The translations under genes were made by a program, and so were the position numbers. A DNA stretch of 11,907 nucleotides from the NCBI GenBank assembly GCA_021812735.1, contig JAKAMV010000210.1:1-11907 (forward strand). Reading direction: 5' to 3'. This document shows positions 1 to 7,735 of the stretch, one piece after another. This DNA is from Chloroflexota bacterium (GTDB lineage Bacteria; Chloroflexota; Limnocylindria; Limnocylindrales; CSP1-4). The first letter of the stretch is position 1, and every line of letters begins with the position of its first letter. The notes beneath the pieces were generated by a model that searched no databases, was not told where the DNA came from, and saw only the letters and a program-made list of their open reading frames with translations.

Positions 1-332
1 TCGACCGGGGGCTCGTCGAGGCGGCGCTCGCCGCGGACCTGCCATTCATGCCGGGCGCGTTCAGCCCGACGGAAATCGCTGCCGCATGGGCGGCCGGTGC
101 CACGTTCGTGAAGTTGTTCCCGGCGTCGGCAGTCGGTCCGGCGTTCGTGCGGGAACTGCGTGGCCCGATGCCGGGGATCGAGCTGATCCCCACCGGCGGG
201 GTCGATGCCTCCAACGCCGCTGCGTTCCTCGACGCCGGGGCGGCGGCGGTCGGGATCGGCGGCGCGCTCACCCGGGCCGACCCCGCGTCGCGCCGAGCGC
301 TCGTCCGGTCGCTCGCCAGTGAGGGCCGCTGA
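1..332 (+). CDS. 2-dehydro-3-deoxy-phosphogluconate (KDPG)-type aldolase, C-terminal part
   Basis: The gene is cut by the left edge; 109 residues are readable, with the frame entering at base 3. It is a class I aldolase of the KDPG/KHG (Eda) family, which splits 2-keto-3-deoxy-6-phosphogluconate (or a related 2-keto-3-deoxy sugar acid phosphate) into pyruvate and a three-carbon aldehyde in the cytoplasm. Visible family hallmarks are a PGAFSPTE segment (the usual PG-x-x-TPTE), the Schiff-base lysine in FVKLFPA (visible residue 37), the IPTGGV phosphate-loop strand near residue 60, and the final GIGGAL strand. About half of a typical ~210-residue enzyme is present. Its stop codon overlaps the start of the SDR gene by one base, so the two are co-transcribed. 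The exact substrate (gluconate- or galactonate-derived) cannot be decided here. Confidence 0.9.
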   Translation, partial: DRGLVEAALAADLPFMPGAFSPTEIAAAWAAGATFVKLFPASAVGPAFVRELRGPMPGIELIPTGGVDASNAAAFLDAGAAAVGIGGALTRADPASRRALVRSLASEGR

Positions 333-1159
333 TGGGCGCGCGGTTCGACGGCCGAACGATCCTCGTCACCGGCTCGACCGGGATGGCCGCCTCGGCGGCC
401 CGGGCTCTCGCCGTCGAGGGCGGCACGGTGTTCATCGCCTCGCGCACCGCGGAACACGCCCGTGAACTCGCCGAATCGATCCAGGCGGAGGGGGGACGCT
501 GTGCCTGGCTCGCCGCCGACCTGGCGCGCGAGGGCGAGGCCGATCGGGCGGTCGACGCCTGCCTCGAGGCGTTCGGGCAGCTCGACGCGGTCTACAACGT
601 GGCCGGGATCAGCGGTCGCCGGTACGGTGACGGGCCGCTCCACGAGGCAACCATCGAAGGCTGGGAAGCGGTCCTGCGGACGAACGCGACGAGCCTCTTT
701 CTGGTCAGCCGCGCCGCCATCCGCCGGATGCTCGAGCGACCCGCCGATGCGCGGGGCAGGCGCGGGGCAATCCTCAATATGTCGAGCGTGCTTGCCCGCC
801 ATCCGGCACCGGGCTACTTCGCGACCCACGCGTACGCGGCCAGCAAGGGCGCGATCGAGGGGCTCACCCGGGCCGCCGCCGCGTACTATGCGCCGCACGG
901 GATCCGGATCAACGCCATCGCGCCGGGCCTCGTCGCGACTCCGATGAGCCGCCGGGCGCAGGACGACGCGGCGATCGTCGACTACCTGCGTGGCAAGCAG
1001 CCGCTGGCGGCCGGGGTCATGGCGGCCGACGCTGTGACGAGGGCCGCACTCTTCCTCCTCTCGGACGAGGCCGCGATGATCACCGGCCAGGTCCTCGACG
1101 TCGACGGCGGCTGGGGCGTCAGTGAGCCGCTGGGGGTCGAGGCCACCCGGCGGCCGTAG
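332..1159 (+). CDS. SDR family NAD(P)-dependent oxidoreductase
   Basis: A 275-residue classical short-chain dehydrogenase/reductase, a cytoplasmic NAD(P)-dependent alcohol/ketone oxidoreductase. The Rossmann fold begins at once (residues 9-20). An NVAG motif at 89-92 stands for the usual NNAG. The catalytic set is present: Asn118, Ser151/152 (NMSS), Tyr168 and Lys172 (YAASK). The PG-x-x-xT segment follows and the C-terminus has the family VDGGW. The cofactor loop is unusual: TGSTGMAAS at 13-21 lacks two of the three glycines of TGxxxGxG. The ATG overlaps the aldolase stop by one base, and GAGGG about 6 nt upstream serves as ribosome site. Its neighbour suggests oxidation of a sugar or sugar acid ahead of KDPG-type cleavage; the substrate is not identifiable. 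Confidence 0.9.
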   Translation: MGARFDGRTILVTGSTGMAASAARALAVEGGTVFIASRTAEHARELAESIQAEGGRCAWLAADLAREGEADRAVDACLEAFGQLDAVYNVAGISGRRYGDGPLHEATIEGWEAVLRTNATSLFLVSRAAIRRMLERPADARGRRGAILNMSSVLARHPAPGYFATHAYAASKGAIEGLTRAAAAYYAPHGIRINAIAPGLVATPMSRRAQDDAAIVDYLRGKQPLAAGVMAADAVTRAALFLLSDEAAMITGQVLDVDGGWGVSEPLGVEATRRP

Positions 1160-1174
1160 CGTCGGTGCGGCCGC
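1150..1174. terminator. Hairpin between convergent genes, possible bidirectional terminator
   Basis: The SDR gene (plus) and the Gfo/Idh gene (minus) converge with only 18 bp between their stop codons. Across this junction, GCGGCCG (1150-1156) pairs with CGGCCGC (1168-1174). A G-U and an A-U pair extend the stem to 9 bp around a 7-nt loop (1159-1165). Neither strand has a T-run after the stem, so this is not a textbook intrinsic terminator. In GC-rich genomes such T-less stems between convergent genes are common. Confidence 0.45.
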
Positions 1175-1177
1175 GGA

Positions 1178-2377
1178 TCATGCGCCCGCCACGACGCGAT
1201 CGACGAAATCGCCGCTGACCGGATCCTTCAGGATGAGCTTATGGCGCCCATCGGGGAGGGTCTCGCGCTTGATGACGATCAGCCCCTCGTGCGTTTCGGG
1301 CTGGGGCGCGATCCGCGGCGTCACGCCAGCCCGCCACTCGAGCTCGATCGGCGCCCAGCCGCCGCTCTTCGCCGAGCGATATGCGGCGTCCATGATCGCA
1401 TTGACGACGTAGCCGTCGTAGAACGTCTCCTGTGGATCGCGACCGGCCTCGATGGCGCTGAACATGTCGGTGAACATGTCCACGTAGCCGAGCTCCGAGA
1501 CCTCGTCGCCGACCGGAAAGAGCCAGCCCTGCTCGGTCTCCGCTTTCTCCGCCACGTAGCCGGCGCCGCCGCTGGCACTGAACATCTCGAACCCCGTGCG
1601 GAGGAAGTGGTTCAGCCAGATCGTGCCGTGGGTGCCGGCCACCTCGTCACGGAGATCCATGCCGCCGCGGAACGTCCAACTGACCTCGAACTGGCCAATG
1701 GCGCCTGACTCGAACCGGATGAGGGCGATCGCGTTGTCCTCGTCGGCGATCGGATGGACGAGCGTGTCGGTGTGACAGATCACCTCGACCGGTCGGTTGC
1801 CCTTGCCCACGAAGTTGCGGATGATCTCGATGCAGTGGCAGCCGAGGTCGACGATCGCGCCGCCGCCGGTCAGCCGGCCATCCCAGAACCAGGCCGAGTG
1901 CGGCCCCGGGTGGGCTTCTCTGGAACGCACCCAGGTGACCTCCCCAATCGCGCCGCTGCGTACCGCCCGGACCGCCTTGAGGGACTTGGGCGTGTAGCAC
2001 AGGTCTTCGAGGTAGCCTGCGAAGACGCCGGCGTTCTCGACCAGGGCCAGCATCCTGCGCGCCTCCTCGGCGTTTCGGCCGAGCGGTTTCGTGCACAAGA
2101 CCGCCTTGCGGGCGTCCGCGGCGATCGCGACGGCCTGCTCGTGCAGGAAGTTCGGCAGGCCGATCACGACGACGTCGGTCTCGGGGTGGCGGATCGCTGC
2201 CTCGAGGTCCGTGGTGGCCTCCGGGATCGCCCACCGTTCGCCGAATGCCCGGCCGCGTCCCTCGCTCCGTGAATAGACGACCCGGACGCGGTCACGGCTC
2301 CGCTGGCCGTGGAGGGTCATCGTGTAGAAGTCGCCGATCAGCCCGGTACCAAGCAACGTAATCGAGTGGTGCTGCAT
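1178..2377 (-). CDS. Gfo/Idh/MocA family oxidoreductase
   Basis: A 399-residue NAD(P)-dependent dehydrogenase of the glucose-fructose oxidoreductase/inositol dehydrogenase/MocA family. These proteins have an N-terminal Rossmann domain and a C-terminal alpha/beta substrate domain, and usually oxidise a hydroxyl of a sugar, cyclitol or sugar derivative. The dinucleotide loop is GTGLIG (10-15). Lys97 sits in CTKPL, where the family usually has EKP; the lysine is kept and the glutamate replaced by threonine. The catalytic-type D-x-x-x-H is Asp177-His181 (DLGCH). I chose the ATG at 2377 because GGGGAGG lies 8 nt upstream and the fold starts at once. An in-frame TTG at 2440 overlapping the GntR stop would add 21 residues unlike the family. 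It is the last gene of the minus-strand array, 59 nt after the regulator. Confidence 0.9.
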   Translation of the reverse strand: MQHHSITLLGTGLIGDFYTMTLHGQRSRDRVRVVYSRSEGRGRAFGERWAIPEATTDLEAAIRHPETDVVVIGLPNFLHEQAVAIAADARKAVLCTKPLGRNAEEARRMLALVENAGVFAGYLEDLCYTPKSLKAVRAVRSGAIGEVTWVRSREAHPGPHSAWFWDGRLTGGGAIVDLGCHCIEIIRNFVGKGNRPVEVICHTDTLVHPIADEDNAIALIRFESGAIGQFEVSWTFRGGMDLRDEVAGTHGTIWLNHFLRTGFEMFSASGGAGYVAEKAETEQGWLFPVGDEVSELGYVDMFTDMFSAIEAGRDPQETFYDGYVVNAIMDAAYRSAKSGGWAPIELEWRAGVTPRIAPQPETHEGLIVIKRETLPDGRHKLILKDPVSGDFVDRVVAGA

Positions 2378-2385
2378 CTCTTCCA

Positions 2386-2392
2386 CCTCCCC
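2386..2392 (-). promoter_or_regulatory. Ribosome binding site deciding the Gfo/Idh start at 2377
   Basis: On the minus strand this reads GGGGAGG, 8 nt before the ATG at 2377. It supports this start over the upstream TTG that overlaps the regulator's stop. Confidence 0.75.
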
Positions 2393-2393
2393 T

Positions 2394-2432
2394 GTCTGCC
2401 GCCTGACCGAACCATGGGCTGCGCTGGCAGAC
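2394..2432. promoter_or_regulatory. Inverted repeat in the GntR-Gfo/Idh intergenic gap
   Basis: GTCTGCC at 2394-2400 and GGCAGAC at 2426-2432 are exact reverse complements separated by 25 nt, in the 59-nt gap between the regulator stop and the oxidoreductase ribosome site. One half lies next to the Shine-Dalgarno sequence. It could be a transcript stem or a two-half-site operator for the adjacent GntR protein. The arm spacing is long for one GntR dimer, so function is uncertain. Confidence 0.3.
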
Positions 2433-2436
2433 GTCC

Positions 2437-3192
2437 TCAATCGTTCCCGGCCGCGTCCGCGTCGGCCGGCGCCGGCAGCTCGACGTCGAAACGGACGTCC
2501 AGCGCGTACCGGTCGGCCGGATACCGCGACTCGGTGGCCTCGATCCGCCGACCGTGGCTGTCGAGGATCACGCGCCGCTCGACGAGGAGCGGGTCGCCAC
2601 GCCGAGTCTCGAGCAGCCGTGCGTCCTCGTGCGTGGCCGCTTCGGCGCCGATGGTCGAGATACCCCTGCGGAGCAGGAAGCCGGCCGCTGCGAGGGCCGC
2701 GTGGAGCGAGCCGTGTTCGAGGTCCGCACCCATCACGGCCGGGGCGCAGCGCCGGTCGAGGACGGCGGTTTCGATCGCGATCGGTTCGCCGTCGGCCAAG
2801 CGGAGGCGACGAAGCAGCACCACCGGTTCTCCCTGGCGCAGCCCAAGACGGGTCGCCTCCTCAGGGGTCGAGGGCCGGATCTCGCGGGCGAGGATGCGCG
2901 ACGAGGGGACTCGACCGCGCCGCTCCATCTCTCGCGAGAAGGTCATCAGGCGATCCGCCCGGCGGTGCGCAGGTGGCTCCGCGACGAAGCTGCCGCGACC
3001 GGGTCGCCGGACCACGAGGCCCTCGTCGGCCAGTCGCTGCATCGCGTTGCGAGCGGTCATCCGGCTGACCCCGAACTCGCGGCACAGCTCGGTGTCGGAC
3101 GGTAATGGATCCCCTGGCTGAAGTCTGGCGATCCGCTCGCGCAGTGCCTGCTCGATCCGACGGTAGCTGGGGGCATAGCGGGTAAGGGTCAC
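2437..3192 (-). CDS. GntR family transcriptional regulator, HutC subfamily (UTRA domain)
   Basis: A 251-residue regulator. Residues about 6-71 form the GntR winged helix, with the typical [25 protein letters not shown] run and the wing [10 protein letters not shown]. Residues about 90-235 form a UTRA effector domain of the HutC/FarR type, which binds small metabolites, often sugar phosphates, and controls DNA binding. I chose the GTG at 3192: it overlaps the kinase stop as GTGA and has GGAGG 7 nt upstream. An upstream in-frame start at 3231 would add 13 residues from inside the kinase gene without a ribosome site. Being encoded in the operon next to the kinase, it probably regulates this locus in response to a pathway intermediate, most simply as a repressor; that is inference. 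Confidence 0.92.
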   Translation of the reverse strand: MTLTRYAPSYRRIEQALRERIARLQPGDPLPSDTELCREFGVSRMTARNAMQRLADEGLVVRRPGRGSFVAEPPAHRRADRLMTFSREMERRGRVPSSRILAREIRPSTPEEATRLGLRQGEPVVLLRRLRLADGEPIAIETAVLDRRCAPAVMGADLEHGSLHAALAAAGFLLRRGISTIGAEAATHEDARLLETRRGDPLLVERRVILDSHGRRIEATESRYPADRYALDVRFDVELPAPADADAAGND

Positions 3193-4202
3193 GGCACCCC
3201 CTCCCCCACGGGCGCGGGACGCAAGGTGCATTCCGCTCCGTACAGCGCCGCGCCGATCGCTCCCGCCCAGTAGCCGAGCTCCGCGACCACCAGCTCGACC
3301 CGGTCGAGGGCTGTGGTGCGGACACGCTGGCGGAGCTCGTCACGCAGCGGGTTCAGCAGCAGATCCCCAGCGTTGGCGACGCCCCCTCCGAGTACGATCA
3401 CGTCCGGGGTCAGGACCGTGATCATGCTGGCGATCCCGATGCCCAGGTACCGCCCCACCTGTTGCAGGCCGGCGCGTGCCCGTTGGTCCCCTTCCCTCGC
3501 GCGGCGCACGGCGGTCTCGACGTCGGGCGTGCCGCAGGCCAGCGCGATCTGGTCGGCTCGCGTGTAGGCCTCGAGGCAGCCCCGGTTCCCGCAATGACAG
3601 AACGGACCGTCGGGGTCGATCGTCTGGTGCCCGATCTCCCCCGCCGTCCCGTCGTGCCCGAAGTAGAGGCGGCCGTCGATGGCGAGGCCACCACCGACCC
3701 CGGTACCGAGGGTGAGCCCGATCGCGTTGAGAGCGCCGCGCGCCGCGCCCAGGCGCAGTTCCGCGAGCATGAAGGCGCGCGCGTCGTTGATGAGCCTGGC
3801 GGGCGCGTCGAGGGCCGCGGCGACCGGATCGGCCACCACGGTCCCGGCCCAGTCGACGGGGATGTTGGGGGTGAAACGGATCGTGCCAGCCACCCCGTCG
3901 TACACACCTGGGACGCCGATGCCGGCGCTGGCGATCTCTGGCCAGCGGAGCGCCGCCTCGCGGGCACACGCAACGAGTTGCGCGACGAGGCCCGCGGCGC
4001 CGCCGTCGAGTCGCGTGGGCTCGGAGCCGGTGTCGAGCTGGCGCCACGTGTCAGCGCCGCGCTCGAGCACCGCCCACTTGAGTCGTGTGCCGCCCAGGTC
4101 GAGCCCTAGGTGGCGCGCGCTGGCGGCCGAACGGATCCGGCCAGCCGCCTGCGCGTCGCGCTCCTCCATGGGATCGGGTTCCACGTCTTCTCCCTCGCTC
4201 AC
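3189..4202 (-). CDS. ROK family sugar kinase
   Basis: A ROK-family protein (337 residues from the GTG at 4202) that transfers phosphate from ATP to a hexose or amino sugar in the cytoplasm. The ATP phosphate loop is LDLGGTRLKWA (DLGGT at 35-39). GIGVPGV (94-100) and LTLGTGVGGG (163-172) are family signatures. The likely catalytic base is Asp140 in IND (138-140). The ROK zinc site is complete: Glu189, His192, and Cys202, Cys204, Cys209 in CHCGNRGC. No HTH domain precedes it, so it is a kinase rather than a NagC/Mlc-type repressor. The first 30 residues are extra and charged. A GTG at 4184 has a better ribosome site (AGGGAG, 5 nt spacing) and may be the true start. It lies between permease and regulator, and presumably phosphorylates the imported sugar. 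Confidence 0.88.
   Translation of the reverse strand: MSEGEDVEPDPMEERDAQAAGRIRSAASARHLGLDLGGTRLKWAVLERGADTWRQLDTGSEPTRLDGGAAGLVAQLVACAREAALRWPEIASAGIGVPGVYDGVAGTIRFTPNIPVDWAGTVVADPVAAALDAPARLINDARAFMLAELRLGAARGALNAIGLTLGTGVGGGLAIDGRLYFGHDGTAGEIGHQTIDPDGPFCHCGNRGCLEAYTRADQIALACGTPDVETAVRRAREGDQRARAGLQQVGRYLGIGIASMITVLTPDVIVLGGGVANAGDLLLNPLRDELRQRVRTTALDRVELVVAELGYWAGAIGAALYGAECTLRPAPVGEGVP
3200..3204 (-). promoter_or_regulatory. Ribosome binding site for the GntR gene
   Basis: GGAGG on the minus strand, inside the last codons of the kinase gene and 7 nt before the GTG at 3192. With the 4-nt GTGA overlap it indicates translational coupling of kinase and regulator. Confidence 0.7.
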
Positions 4203-4212
4203 CCGCGCCGCC

Positions 4213-5211
4213 CTACTCGTTGACGACCCGGGTGTACGCGGCGGCGACCCCGAGGATGATGGCGCCGTACAGCACCTGGCGGAACGGCTCCGGCGCGTCG
4301 ATGATGGTGAGCAGACTCACCAGCACCGTCAGGATGAGGGCGCCGACGATGCTGCCGCCGTAGCCGCCACGCCCACCAAAGATCGAGGTGCCCCCGATCA
4401 CGACGGCGGCGATGGAAGGCAGCAGGAACGAGTTCCCCAGATCGATCGTCGCGGTGCTCGTCAGGCCGGCCAAGTCGATCCCGGCGATCCCAGCGAGCAG
4501 GCCCGAGAGCACGTAGTCGACCACGAGGACCTCCCACACGCGCACCCCCGCGAGCCTGGCGGCGGTCGGGTTGTCGCCCACCGCGTAGAGGAGCCGTCCG
4601 TACCCGGACCGGCGCAACCCCCAGATCACCAGCGCGGCGATCGGGACCCACAGCACCAGGCTGTTCGGAATGAAGCCGAGGGAGGTCCCGGAACCGACGG
4701 CCGTCACGAAGCCCGGGACGGCCGCGGCACTCGCCACGGCCAGCACCTGGTAGACGGTCAGGAACCCGGCGACGACGAGGCTCATCCCCAGGGTCATGAT
4801 GAGCGGCTGCACCCGCAGCACTCCAACGCCGATCCCGTTCACGAGCCCGACCGCCGCGGCGATGCCAAGCCCGAAGAAGACCGCCCGCGCGTCGCCCTGG
4901 GCGGTGGCTTGGCTCGCCATGACGTAACCAGCGGCCGTGGCGACGGCGGCCACCGACAGGTCGATCCCGCCGGTCAGCATCACGAGCGTCTGGCCGGCGG
5001 CCAAGATCCCCAACGGGGCGGCATAGAGCAACGTACTGGAGATCCAGTTGAGCGAGACCATCCCCGGGCGAATGACGTCCAGCAGGGCCACCAGCGCGAC
5101 CAACAAGATGAGCAGCGAGATGATCGTTTGCTCGCGTGCGCGCCGGCGCCAGTCCTGCGCCCACCGAACCATCGTGGCGCTCGGGCTGGGTGCGGGTTTG
5201 GTCGCGCTCAT
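4213..5211 (-). CDS. Sugar ABC transporter permease (CUT2/ribose type), second subunit
   Basis: A 332-residue integral membrane protein of the RbsC/XylH-type BPD_transp_2 family. It forms half of the translocation path for the imported sugar. About 8-10 hydrophobic helices are visible after a short basic, cytoplasmic N-terminus (about 1-30). The GQTLVMLTGGIDLSV segment is the typical CUT2 permease signature. The segment near GISxFGGRGGYGG (reads SIFGGRGGYGG) and the region before it form the conserved C-terminal loop. I set the start at the ATG at 5211, which overlaps the preceding permease's stop as ATGA and has GGAGGAG about 6 nt upstream. The same frame stays open further upstream, but that stretch is only a shadow of the other permease. 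Two different permeases imply a heterodimeric channel. Confidence 0.92.
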   Translation of the reverse strand: MSATKPAPSPSATMVRWAQDWRRRAREQTIISLLILLVALVALLDVIRPGMVSLNWISSTLLYAAPLGILAAGQTLVMLTGGIDLSVAAVATAAGYVMASQATAQGDARAVFFGLGIAAAVGLVNGIGVGVLRVQPLIMTLGMSLVVAGFLTVYQVLAVASAAAVPGFVTAVGSGTSLGFIPNSLVLWVPIAALVIWGLRRSGYGRLLYAVGDNPTAARLAGVRVWEVLVVDYVLSGLLAGIAGIDLAGLTSTATIDLGNSFLLPSIAAVVIGGTSIFGGRGGYGGSIVGALILTVLVSLLTIIDAPEPFRQVLYGAIILGVAAAYTRVVNE

Positions 5212-6209
5212 GCGCCGCTCCTCCGCAGGCTGATGAGGCCGGCCGCCATCACGACCAACACCATGATCGCGCCCTGGATCACCTGGCCGAAGTTGGGGTC
5301 TGCCCCCAGGAAGAGCAGGTCGGTCGGGATGATCGTCAGGATGTAGGCTGCGGCCAACGGCGCCAGCATGCCACCGCGGCCGCCGGCGAGGCTGACGCCG
5401 CCCAGCACGACGGCGGCGACACCGCTCAGGGTGTAGTAGGTACCGGCGAGCGGCGAGCCGATCCCAGTGGTCATGGTCAGTGCCAGACCTCCCGCGGCAG
5501 CGAAGAGACCGCAGACGGTGTAACTGACGATCTTCGCCCGGGCGACATCGACGCCGCTCCTGAAGGCGGCGAGGGCGTCGCTCCCGACCGCGTAGAGCGA
5601 GAGTCCCAGCCTGGTCCGCTGCAGCGGATACCAGATCAACCCAACGCTCAGCACGAGCACCACCAGTGCGTTGGGCACCCACTCGGTCAAGAAACGGCCG
5701 CTGGCCAGTGCCTGGAACTCCGGTGGAGCACCGCCGCCTGGGTGCGGAAGGACCAAGAGCGCCACGCCACCCCACACGAACGACATGGCCAGGGTGACGA
5801 CGATATCGGGCACCTTGGTGGCCACGACCAGCGCGCCGTTGAGCGCCCCTGCCAGCGCGCCCATGATCAGGACGAGTGCCGCGATCCCGAGCGCGGTTCC
5901 GAAGGACTGGTTGAGCATCAACGAAGCGGCGAGGACGTTGGCGAGGGCCATCAGGGCGCCCACCGACAAGTCGATCCCGCCTGCGACGACCGCCGCGGTC
6001 TGCGCCGCCGCCGCGAGCGCGAGCGGCAGCGCGCCGATCGCGAGCGTCTCGATGTCGAAGGCGCCAAAGCTCTCGTGGATGAGCTTGGTGAACAGGAGGA
6101 ACGCGAGCAGCAGGAGGTAGAGCCCAATCGTCCAGCCGTTCCGGCGGACGGCACGCTCGAGCGCGCCTGGCTGTGCCGGCCTGATGGCGGTTGCCGCGCT
6201 ACTGCTCAT
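5208..6209 (-). CDS. Sugar ABC transporter permease (CUT2/ribose type), first subunit
   Basis: A 333-residue membrane permease of the same BPD_transp_2 family as the next gene. The short N-terminal tail is followed by a strong first helix (about 26-42) and some 8-10 hydrophobic segments in all. The CUT2 signature reads AAVVAGGIDLSVGAL, and VSLAGGRGGMLAP marks the conserved C-terminal loop. The ATG at 6209 overlaps the ATPase stop as ATGA and has GGGAGG 6 nt upstream, so translation is coupled to that of the ATPase. It should pair with the neighbouring permease in the cytoplasmic membrane and dock with the double-domain ATPase. The transported compound cannot be read from the permeases. Confidence 0.92.
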   Translation of the reverse strand: MSSSAATAIRPAQPGALERAVRRNGWTIGLYLLLLAFLLFTKLIHESFGAFDIETLAIGALPLALAAAAQTAAVVAGGIDLSVGALMALANVLAASLMLNQSFGTALGIAALVLIMGALAGALNGALVVATKVPDIVVTLAMSFVWGGVALLVLPHPGGGAPPEFQALASGRFLTEWVPNALVVLVLSVGLIWYPLQRTRLGLSLYAVGSDALAAFRSGVDVARAKIVSYTVCGLFAAAGGLALTMTTGIGSPLAGTYYTLSGVAAVVLGGVSLAGGRGGMLAPLAAAYILTIIPTDLLFLGADPNFGQVIQGAIMVLVVMAAGLISLRRSGA

Positions 6210-7735
6210 GGCTGACCTCCCGCGGTGGCCTGCGCGCTGGCGGACACCGCGGCAGCGCTCCCGTTGGCGAGGAGGCCGTACGCGGCCCGCAGCAACGTGG
6301 GTTCGTCCGCCTCGGCGGCGGGCAGCTGGGCGACGACCTGTCCGCCAAAGATCACCACAGCGCGGTCACAGGCGAGCTGGATCTCTTCGAGTTCGGAGGT
6401 GTAGAGGAGGACGGCGGCGCCGGCCGCCGCAAGCTCTCGCAGCAGGGCGTAGATCTCCCGCTTGGTTCCGATGTCGATGCCGCGTGTCGGATCGAAACAG
6501 AGGAGCGTGCGCACACCGGCAGCGATCCACCGCGCGATGGTCACCTTCTGCTGGTTGCCGCCGGAAAGGCGCCGCACCTCCGAACCTGCGCGGGTGTCGA
6601 TCCGCAGCCGCGTGATCGCGGCGTCGACCAGGCGCGCCTCGCGCCGCATGTTGATGGCTCCCCAACGGAGCGGCGTGTTCACGAACGGCAAGGCGACGTT
6701 CTCGCGCACCGAGCGCTGGACGAGCAGGGCTTCCATGCGATCGGCGGGCACGTAGACCAGGCCAGCGCGGATCGCATCGGAGGGGTGCCCGAACCGGACG
6801 ACCGTGCCATCGACACGGATCTCGCCACCTGCAGGGCGCTGGGCGCCAGCCAGCACGCGGAAGAGCTCGTCTTGGCCTTGCCCCTCCAGCGCCACGACGC
6901 CGAGCACCTCGCCGGCGTGCAGTTCGAATGAGACGTCATGCAGTTTGGTGCCCGCTCGTAGGCGTCGTACGGCCACGCGCGGCGTACCGCCAGCCCTTGC
7001 CGCTGTTGTCGGCGTTGCGGCTCCCTCGCGGGCCGCCTCCGCCACCGTACCGCCGAGCATCAGGCCGACCATCGCCTCTTCCGAGCCTTCACCGACATCG
7101 ACCACACCGACGGTCTCACCATCCCGCAGGACCGTCGCCCGGTCACACAGGGCGCTGATCTCGGTGAGACGGTGCGAAATGAAGACCACGGCCCGCGTGT
7201 CGCTGCGCTGCCGGCCGACCACGTCCATGACGCGCTCGGTGAGGTCGGCCGGGAGCGCAGCGGTCATCTCGTCGAGCACGAGCAGGCTGGCGTCGAGTGC
7301 GAGCGCTCGGGCGAGGTCGAGTACCCGCAGCACGGGTAGCGGCAGATCGCGCGCCACCGTCCGCAGGTCGAGGTCCTCGAGCCCGAGTTCGGAGAGCCAG
7401 CGGCGGAACGGCCCGCTCGGGGTGGCCGTCAGCTGCAGATTGGACTGCACGTCGAGATCGGGGATGAGTGCCGGCTCTTGGTAGACCGAGGCGATCCCAA
7501 TCCGCCGTGCCTCAGCGGGCGAATGCGTTCCCAGCACCTCGCCCCGGATGCGGATGACGCCGCGGTCGGGGCGGACCGCGCCGGTCAGGATCTTCACCAG
7601 GGTGCTCTTGCCGGCACCGTTGGCCCCGACCAGGGCATGGATTTCGCCGGCACGCACCGAAAGATTCGCGTTGCGCAGGGCCACCACGGCTCCGTACGCC
7701 TTGGCGATCCCGGTCGCCTCAAGCAGTTCGTTCAT
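6206..7735 (-). CDS. Sugar ABC transporter ATP-binding protein (double NBD, CUT2 type)
   Basis: A 509-residue cytoplasmic ATPase with two fused nucleotide-binding domains, as in RbsA/MglA-type sugar importers. NBD1 has Walker A GANGAGKST (37-45), Q-loop Gln86, Walker B LLVLDE (151-156) and switch His188. Its signature region at 130-135 reads DLPLPV instead of an LSxGQ-like motif. NBD2 has an intact LSGGNQ (390-395). Its Walker A region (279-291, EGQGQDEL) lacks the GKS/T, which is usual in this family, and its Walker B reads LLCFDP (411-416), without the D-E pair. Thus one composite ATP site looks complete and the other degenerate. I chose the ATG at 7735 because the fold begins there; the upstream 34 codons are non-family sequence that crosses a hairpin. 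The ribosome site is weak (GGGGA). Confidence 0.92.
   Translation of the reverse strand: MNELLEATGIAKAYGAVVALRNANLSVRAGEIHALVGANGAGKSTLVKILTGAVRPDRGVIRIRGEVLGTHSPAEARRIGIASVYQEPALIPDLDVQSNLQLTATPSGPFRRWLSELGLEDLDLRTVARDLPLPVLRVLDLARALALDASLLVLDEMTAALPADLTERVMDVVGRQRSDTRAVVFISHRLTEISALCDRATVLRDGETVGVVDVGEGSEEAMVGLMLGGTVAEAAREGAATPTTAARAGGTPRVAVRRLRAGTKLHDVSFELHAGEVLGVVALEGQGQDELFRVLAGAQRPAGGEIRVDGTVVRFGHPSDAIRAGLVYVPADRMEALLVQRSVRENVALPFVNTPLRWGAINMRREARLVDAAITRLRIDTRAGSEVRRLSGGNQQKVTIARWIAAGVRTLLCFDPTRGIDIGTKREIYALLRELAAAGAAVLLYTSELEEIQLACDRAVVIFGGQVVAQLPAAEADEPTLLRAAYGLLANGSAAAVSASAQATAGGQP

Noticed and set aside
2378..2440. TTG start at 2440 overlapping the GntR stop (TTGA) for the Gfo/Idh gene
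   Set aside because: It adds 21 non-family residues, whereas the ATG at 2377 has a strong GGGGAGG site at 8 nt and the Rossmann strand directly after it.
3679..5346. 555-codon plus-strand open frame opposite the kinase and permease genes
   Set aside because: Its translation is low-complexity and rich in Arg, Asp, His and Gln, with no recognisable fold. It lies antisense to clearly conserved genes and is an artefact of high GC.
5212..5775. Upstream extension of the second permease open frame
   Set aside because: These codons are an out-of-frame reading of the first permease. The ATG at 5211 has a ribosome site, an ATGA overlap and the family N-terminus.
5136..6215. 359-codon plus-strand open frame opposite the permease genes
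   Set aside because: The composition is that of an antisense shadow (Asp, Gln, Gly, His rich). The minus strand here encodes a clear CUT2 permease.
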